The notes under the pieces are model-generated. The model saw only the letters and a program-made list of their open reading frames with translations. It searched no databases and was not told the origin of the DNA. Positions 58,643 to 64,000 of a stretch of DNA of 64,000 bases are shown one piece after another (within the stretch, counting starts at the first letter, position 1; every line of letters begins with the position of its first letter). This stretch comes from Datisca glomerata (taxonomy: Eukaryota > Streptophyta > Magnoliopsida > Cucurbitales > Datiscaceae), in assembly GCA_003255025.1 (NCBI GenBank), contig QANY01002972.1, forward strand, positions 1-64,000, read 5' to 3'. The translations under genes were made by a program, and so were the position numbers.

Positions 58643-59430
58643 ATCATTTTGTTTTTAAGCTTGGCGGGTTTAAGGAAAAAGTGACATTATGATTGTGACA
58701 TTCATCCAATATAAAATATTAAGTGAAAAAACTATTGAGTCATTTTTTTTAATTGAGATCCGATTTTACTTTCACTTTTTTTTTGCTTTGGAAAGAAAAT
58801 TTGATTTTCCCATTGGTCCATAAAACAATGTTTTCTTCCTAGTATTGTTTAGAATTAGAATTCTCTTAAGTGTTTAGTCAAACAAGAAATCAATAGGTAA
58901 AATATTTATGGATGTTAGTCAGTGTTTATATAGTTGATTAAATTCATTGGAATAAAACTGTCATATTTCTTGTGATATATTGTTCAATGCTATAAAGATA
59001 GGTTCGATGTTGATCATCTTAAAATACACCTTATGAGAACGTTCATTTGGCTTTGAGATGGTCGAATTTGACGAATCTTGCATTTTTATATGAATTAATA
59101 TGAACTTTTCACCGACTGCTACTCTCTGATTTATTAAATGTCATCTTTTACACATTGTCGAGCTTTAAAGACCATAACTTCTTCTATAACCTTTGCTTGA
59201 TTTTTGTAAATCACGTAGGCTGTGAAGAAATGTTTTGAAGTTAAACACATTTGATTTTGATTTGTAAATTGCAACAATTTGATCTTTTATGTTTACTTGA
59301 TTGTGAAGTCGTTTGAATATATCTTTGTTTAGCTGTTGTTGTTTTTTAATTGACTAACTTGTTTCAATTTCTTACTTATATAGTTCTTAGGCATTTTATT
59401 TTAATTGGGAAATGAATTGGAATTTGATGG
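58643..59430 (-). repeat. Mosaic repeat family, inverted copy Z continued
   Basis: The reverse complement matches 34500-35000 (including TTTTTAAGCTTGG, GTGACATTATGATTG and the unidentified exon). It ends at the CT-rich tract. Confidence 0.7.
58965..59110 (+). pseudogene. Unidentified exon YNDRFYVDL type, copy Z2
   Basis: Reads YIVQCYKDRFDVDHLK, then a one-base loss, then LALRWSNLTNLAFLYELI in the shifted frame. Fourth and most damaged copy; two substitutions and a deletion separate it from copy Y. Confidence 0.45.
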
Positions 59431-59457
59431 ATGACCTTGTTTGTTTTCTTACTTATA

Positions 59458-60105
59458 TAGTCCCCCCTCTCTCTCCCTCTCACATATTTCTTATGTCCCT
59501 CTCTCTAAGACACACACACTCTTTCCTCGTTCTCTCTCTCTCTCTCTCTCCCCCTCCTCTCTCCCCCTTTATCCCTTAATCCCTTTCTTCCTCTCCCCCT
59601 CTTTTCCCTCTCTCTCTATCACCCTCTCTCTTACCTCTCTCCATCCTTCCCTCCCTGCTTGTATCACTCTGTCACCCTCCCTTCCTTCCCTCCCTCTCTC
59701 TTTTTCGCTATCCCTCCTTTCTCACACACACTTTCTCTCTCATCTCCCTCTCATGCTCCCTCCTCCTCCTCTCTCTCTCTTTGTCTATTTCCCTCTCTCT
59801 GTCCCTCTCTCCCTCCCTTCTTGAATCTCTCTGTCTCCCTCTCTCCCTCCCCTTTCTTTTTCGTTGTCCCTCCTTTTTCACACACACACTCTCTCATCTC
59901 CCTCTCCAAGCTCCCCCCTCTCTCTTAATTAATCCACTCTCACACACATTCTTTCTATCCCTCCTTATCATGTCTCTCTCTCATATACACACTCTCTCCC
60001 ACCTCCTCCATCGCTCTCTCCCTTTCTCCCTCATACACACACACACACACACTCTGTTTCCTCCCTCCTCTCTCTCTTAATAACTCTTTCCCCCCTCCCT
60101 TCCCT
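59458..60105 (+). repeat. Long CT-rich low-complexity tract
   Basis: About 650 bp of CCCTCTCTCTCTC, CACACACAC and TCCCTCC mixtures, almost purine-free on the plus strand. Overlapping frames of Ser/Leu/Pro-rich peptides are artefacts of composition. It separates the inverted repeat family from the inverted LINE block and could be an expanded microsatellite. Confidence 0.85.
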
Positions 60106-60164
60106 TTTAGTTTATAATACGTGCATCTATTAAATGTCATATACTAAATAAAAAAATCAATTAT

Positions 60165-61344
60165 GATGATGTCATAAAAGGTGTAAAAGTACTAACAACC
60201 CATCAGAGTGTGACATGTATATTGTAAATACCATATTACACACATTAGACTTATTTAACTTCCAATTTTCATAAATAACATTGGTGACAAAATGTATCAT
60301 TATTATCTCAAAATAACTTGACATTTGGATAAACATTTGCCCTTTTTTGAAAATTTATGGCATCGCCCTTACTGATCAAATTGTATATCAAGTTTTAATT
60401 GATCAAATTATATATGATTCATTTACAAGTTTGTGTTTTATCACTCATTATAATAATTTAGTAAATTAGTTTATGAATAATTCACACATTTATTTATGAT
60501 TTTAAGATTGATATATAACTTGATGGGTGTAGAAATGCTAAAAAATGAAAATCCTAAAACTACATACATTTTAGATGAAATTGTTGTCAAATGTATAAAC
60601 TATGATAAAGATAAATAAGAGAAGCATATAAAAGTATTCAATTAATTATTATAGTTAATCAAACACTAAGAAAACTCTATGAGATTCAGCGTTTGGCATT
60701 TTATTTTCTCAGATAAACATTAATATAATAATACTATTGTCAAAATTGAATTAAGAAACAAAGCCATGATCACAGTTTCAAAAATAAAAAATTTCCACAA
60801 CCACAATTAGTCTTTCTCTTTGATCAGTCAAGAAAGATCCACAAAAATGTATAATTATTATTCTTACAGAAATCCAAATATACTAATTCTTTAGGAAGAT
60901 GAATAATATTTTAAAACAATAAAAACTGATAATAACATCAATTCAAATTGAAATGTTGAAGTAATTCTTAAAAGAAAAAAATTGAAGCAAAGCAAGTGTG
61001 ACAGCACATAGAGTGAACGCTACTGACTGACCACCGACGTGAAATGAACCTCAGGGATATGGCAAGCAATATGCTTTATTGTTTCCTGTTGGGAGCTCGA
61101 AAAGTTTCTGTTTATATATTTTTTACTTGTTGTAACCTACAAATGACTCTTGATAAATTAAATCAAATCATATATTAATTGGGGAGCCTCTAAAAAACCG
61201 CCATGTGTGAGTGCTAATCAAACAATTGCCATGTAGTTTTTTCCACTCATGTACTACACTCATGATCCACTTTTTTTAAGATATGATCCACTTTTTTTAA
61301 GAGGTTTTACATGTGGTAATGAATTTCTCCTCATTCCTTTTTTG
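60165..61344 (-). repeat. Shared LINE downstream flank, copy C (inverted)
   Basis: The reverse complement matches 9935-11150 and 21030-22260 (GAGCTCCCAA, ATATATAAACAG and CATGTCACACTCTGATGGG landmarks). Similarity ends at about 60165. No coding frame. Confidence 0.75.
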
Positions 61345-61599
61345 TCTTTTTACTTTTTTATATAAGGTTCTTGGTGATAAGAATCAATAGGTGCACTAGG
61401 ATATTCCAGCTAGTCTGGCAACTCCATAGCACCTTCATCATTTAACCCAACCTAACATATTATTAAAATAAAATAAAATAGTTAACAAAATGAAACAAAA
61501 AGGAAAAAAATTAGCAGAACCTAAAAGAAGTTATGTTACAATATCATCAGAAATAAATGAAAAATAAAAATCCAGAGCATTTCACAACCAAGTTGGAGT

Positions 61600-62234
61600 A
61601 ACAATACTGGGGGCTTTGGTCGCCAAATAATCTGTAATATGGTTACCCTCCCGATAAATGTGAGTGACAACAAAGTCCATCTAATCGATTAAATTTAAAC
61701 ATTTATTCCAAGGAGTACGCCAACGCCAAAGGACATTACAAGATCTAGTACGAACAATGACCACCCCATAAACAGAATCACTTTTCAACCATAATTATCT
61801 CCATCTAAAGGTCGAAGCATAAACGATCGCATGGGTAGTAATAGCTAGCTCGGTCTCAGAAGTAAAGAATATGCCAAGGTGAATAGCATAACAACTCTTA
61901 ACAAATCATCTAGACGTTCAGAAAAAACCTTCACAACCTGCACGCCCAGGACTATCAAAAGTTGCTCCATCAGTATTCATCTTAATCCAACCTGATGTAG
62001 GAGGATGCCAAAAAACTTCAAGATACGCAAGGCTTTCGAATGATGACTCAAAACATAAAACTACTGAAATGTCAAAACTTCCTCCATTGAACTTTGTATT
62101 GTGCCAATATTAAAAGAGTCTACTTGACGAACTGAATGCCAAAGTAATTCTAGAGCTTCAGCAAAGACATATTTCCTACTCTCAAAGGTGGCTTGATTAC
62201 GAAAGTACCACACCACCCAAAAGACAGTAATAAT
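61600..62234 (-). pseudogene. LINE RNase H-like domain, copy C
   Basis: Reads HPPTSGWIKMNTDGATFDSP, CEGFF, SETELAITTHAIVYAS, WLKSDSVYG and YREGNHITDYLA: the four acidic positions (Asp, Glu, Asp, Asp) of the RNase H fold are all present. Stops near 61920, 61905, 61790 and 61680 still disable it. Best preserved of the three copies. Confidence 0.75.
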
Positions 62235-62258
62235 GGAAGTCTTCCAAAGAGTCTTTAA

Positions 62259-63039
62259 TTATGTGCTAAAAGATACCTTCATTAACATCTGCCAAAGATC
62301 TAAGAAAGTCCCGTCAAGCTTGATATCCTTTCTAAAAACAATCGACATTGCATCCCATACTCCACGAGAAAAATGACATTCTATAAAGAGATGACGTAAA
62401 TCCTCCCCGCGGCACAACAAAGATGACACCGGGAAGAAAAAATAAAACCACAAGCACGTAAAGTAGAATCAGTAGGCATCTTTCCATGAACAAGTGCCAA
62501 GTGAGGATAAACCACTAGGGTGGAATAAATGGCTTCCAAATCTTCCTACCCCAACTAATGGAGTTACTAACCTCAGTAAGAGAGGCATATGCAGCTTTAC
62601 AAGAAACAACACCATCGAAAGAACATGTCCAAACTAGTGAGTCTCCATCAGAGCTAACTATCATTACCTCAATCTCTGAAGTGAGTTCTGGATGAGAAGA
62701 ATGAAATGACATAGGGAGACTCCAGCCCCCTGGGTTAGTGTACACATGTCTCACAATGGAATTTAAAGGAGGGTGTAATGAGTGATGATTGTCTACCAAA
62801 TTAATTAACAGAGTTTCCAACCAGTTATCTATCCAAAAACCAACCTTGGAATGTCGACCAACCAGCCATCTAAATTCAAGCACCAAATGTGCATAATGAT
62901 GGTATATTAGCCCATGCCAGACATAAGAAGAAATATACCAAGATCTCGGTCGATGGTCCTGTGTGAAGTAACAAGCATGAAGATAAGTGAAAACCATAGA
63001 GTTCTTAGTCAACAATCTTGAAGTGAGTTTTCTCAACAT
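62259..63039 (-). pseudogene. LINE zf-RVT region
   Basis: Open 63039-62515: YISSYVWHGLIYHHYAHLVL, SKVGFWIDNWL, DSLVWTCSFDGVVSCKAAY; then, after a frame change, CRGEDLRHLFIECHFSRGVW (62410-62350) with the Cys-x-x-x-x-His-x-x-x-x-Cys spacing of the reverse-transcriptase zinc-binding domain of plant LINEs. The first Cys pair is partly lost. Only moderate damage compared with copies A and B. Confidence 0.75.
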
Positions 63040-63046
63040 GGCCTTA

Positions 63047-63268
63047 TTAAGAATGCAAATGTTCTTTTATGCCAATACCACCTTCCTCCTTAGGCTTGCA
63101 ACAAAACTTCCAAGCCACTGTGACAGACTTACGAGTATCAATTAAACTTATCCAAAATAAGTTCCTGATAGCAGTATTCAAATGCTTCCAAATAGAGGGA
63201 GGCAAACAATAAATTTGAAAAGACTGCAAAAATAACCTTGGACAATACCTTTTTAAAACCCAGCACAA
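63047..63268 (-). pseudogene. LINE reverse transcriptase C-terminal part
   Basis: Reads LFLQSFQIYCLPPSIWKHLN, RNLFWISLIDTRKSVTVAW, KPKEEGGIGIKE. This is the conserved thumb-proximal segment of plant L1-like RT ending in the GGLG-type motif. The catalytic FADD region lies upstream and is absent. Confidence 0.8.
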
Positions 63269-63290
63269 TAACTTTTTAAAACCTAGGTGT

Positions 63291-63366
63291 TAAGGAGAGG
63301 AGTACTAGAGCCTTATAAATAGCACATAATGGACAAGTCTGGGCGATGTGGGACAACATTCCAACA
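63291..63366 (-). promoter_or_regulatory. LTR/TRIM-like promoter fragment
   Basis: On the minus strand: TGTTGGAATG start (63366), GTCCCACATCG (about 63355-63345), a motif common in dicot TRIM/LTR and gene promoters, and ATTTATAAGG (63320-63311) as TATA box. It abuts the truncated LINE, so an LTR-like insert or recombination removed the LINE 5' part. Only the front is recognisable. Confidence 0.4.
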
Positions 63367-63768
63367 GAGACTCGATAATGGTTAAAATTTAGTTTAATGG
63401 AGCAAAAGTTTGCCAAAACGTAATTTTGATCCTGACATACTTCTTAACAATTAAAAAGTACTCTCAACGTTAATTACTTTGTTAAAGAAAAGTGAAAATT
63501 TAGATCTTTTCCTTGTATCAACATAAATGACCGAGTAAAAATCTATACTCTTTGTAAGAGGAAAATAATCGAGAATTTGAATATATGCTTTTTGCCAAGA
63601 ATATTACCATATATTTGAAATAAGAAAAATAATACAACACAAAGGAAATTGCAACTCGTATAGGTTGCATAAACATATATTTAACACCACCCATAGTTCT
63701 TAGTTCCCAATTTGTGATTGATCAATGGAAAAATATACAGAATTTCCAATTCACGCTACGGAAAAAAA
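63367..63768. other. Unassigned spacer
   Basis: AT-rich, no repeat partner noticed and no gene. It separates the LTR-like fragment from the edge exon. Confidence 0.4.
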
Positions 63769-63999
63769 TTAATTATGTGTTTCAATACAAGGCAACATAT
63801 ACGAGTTCATGAAGATTTCTTCAATGCAAATATTGACATTGAGATCCAACTCCTTATCATTGTTCTTTGGGACCCGCCTCTTCACCTTCTGATAATATCT
63901 CTGCCCACTCCAAACCCCTCTCTGAGGCCTTTGAACCTCACCATTGATTCCGCACATAGCATAGAGTCGCCAGCCAAATAGCCAAGAAGAACTTAAGGC
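63769..63999 (-). CDS. Unidentified C-terminal coding exon, cut by window edge
   Basis: An open frame from the window edge to TAA at 63769-63771, 76 codons visible, reading VWSGQRYYQKVKRRVPKNN, then DKELDLNVNICIEEIF and a Cys-containing end. Composition (balanced charges, GC-richer third positions near the edge) looks like real plant coding sequence, and no stop occurs. The first visible Met (63957) is not necessarily the start. No family recognised. Could be a terminal exon of a host gene lying to the right. Confidence 0.35.
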   Translation of the reverse strand, partial: ALSSSWLFGWRLYAMCGINGEVQRPQRGVWSGQRYYQKVKRRVPKNNDKELDLNVNICIEEIFMNSYMLPCIETHN

Positions 64000-64000
64000 C

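Larger units (their letters stand above)
61345..63290 (-). mobile_element. L1-like LINE, 5'-truncated, copy C
   Basis: Minus strand, 5' to 3': RT C-terminal part (63268-63047), zinc-binding RT-associated domain (63039-62259), RNase H-like domain (about 62234-61600), 3' UTR and A-rich tail near 61345. It is uninterrupted across the point where copies A and B carry the LTR-like block (62235-62241), so it shows the original LINE order. The 5' end is cut within RT at an LTR/TRIM-like fragment. Frameshifts and stops make it inactive. Confidence 0.85.

Noticed and set aside
59441..60080. Several overlapping 90-130 codon frames rich in Ser, Leu and Pro
   Set aside because: They lie wholly in the CT-rich tract; all frames are open because the sequence lacks stop-forming purine combinations.
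1..64000. tRNA, rRNA or snoRNA genes
   Set aside because: No paired A/B-box plus cloverleaf pattern or rRNA core was seen by eye; a tRNAscan/Infernal run would be decisive.

Overview
This window looks like nuclear DNA of a flowering plant, most likely a dicot. It is AT-rich, non-operonic and repeat-dense, with plant-type retroelements (Copia, L1-like LINE, endogenous caulimovirid, CACTA-like ends), GT-AG introns and tRNA-iMet-type primer sites. No intact host gene is visible. Nearly every coding trace is broken by stops or frameshifts, many of them C-to-T type changes expected of methylated repeats.

Layout. 1-7.5 kb: a degraded endogenous pararetrovirus in caulimovirid order (primer site, movement protein, capsid/zinc-knuckle region, protease, RT, RNase H, a last ORF, TATA/polyA), bounded by 50-bp direct repeats and carrying an internal duplication-inversion. 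7.5-22.5 kb: two copies of a roughly 4-kb block (AT-rich LTR-like sequence, 3' end of an L1-like LINE, shared flank), separated by a tandem duplication carrying minus-strand gypsy-type plant-transposon remnants and by the 5' half of a LINE. Two single-N assembly joins (14285, 19134) lie here. 22.5-26.1 kb: a minus-strand five-exon pseudogene of the MS5/POLLENLESS3/SDI TPR family, the clearest host-gene relic.

26.4-59.4 kb: a mosaic of one repeat family in direct copies (26.4-31.7, 34.1-45.2 kb) and mostly inverted copies (52.1-57.5, 58.6-59.4 kb). It carries duplicated gene fragments: pectin acetylesterase exons, an unidentified four-copy exon and an unidentified 58-residue exon. Three CACTA-like ends with palindromic subterminal repeats start at 31.70, 45.16 and 49.76 kb. 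A pol-less Copia element with a perfect 5-bp target duplication (37657-41577) is nested in the second copy, and a minus-strand solo-LTR-like insert sits at 57.5-58.6 kb. 59.46-60.1 kb is a long CT-rich tract.

60.2-63.3 kb: a third, inverted copy of the LINE 3' half and its flank, without the LTR-like insert seen in the other two copies, so it serves as an empty-site reference. 63.3-64.0 kb: an LTR/TRIM-like promoter fragment and, at the edge, a short unidentified minus-strand coding exon.

The genes do not form a working system. The interest lies in rearrangement history, captured host exons, a possible extra leader ORF in the Copia element, and the deamination-like decay of splice sites. All family assignments come from reading translations by eye; no database search was run.
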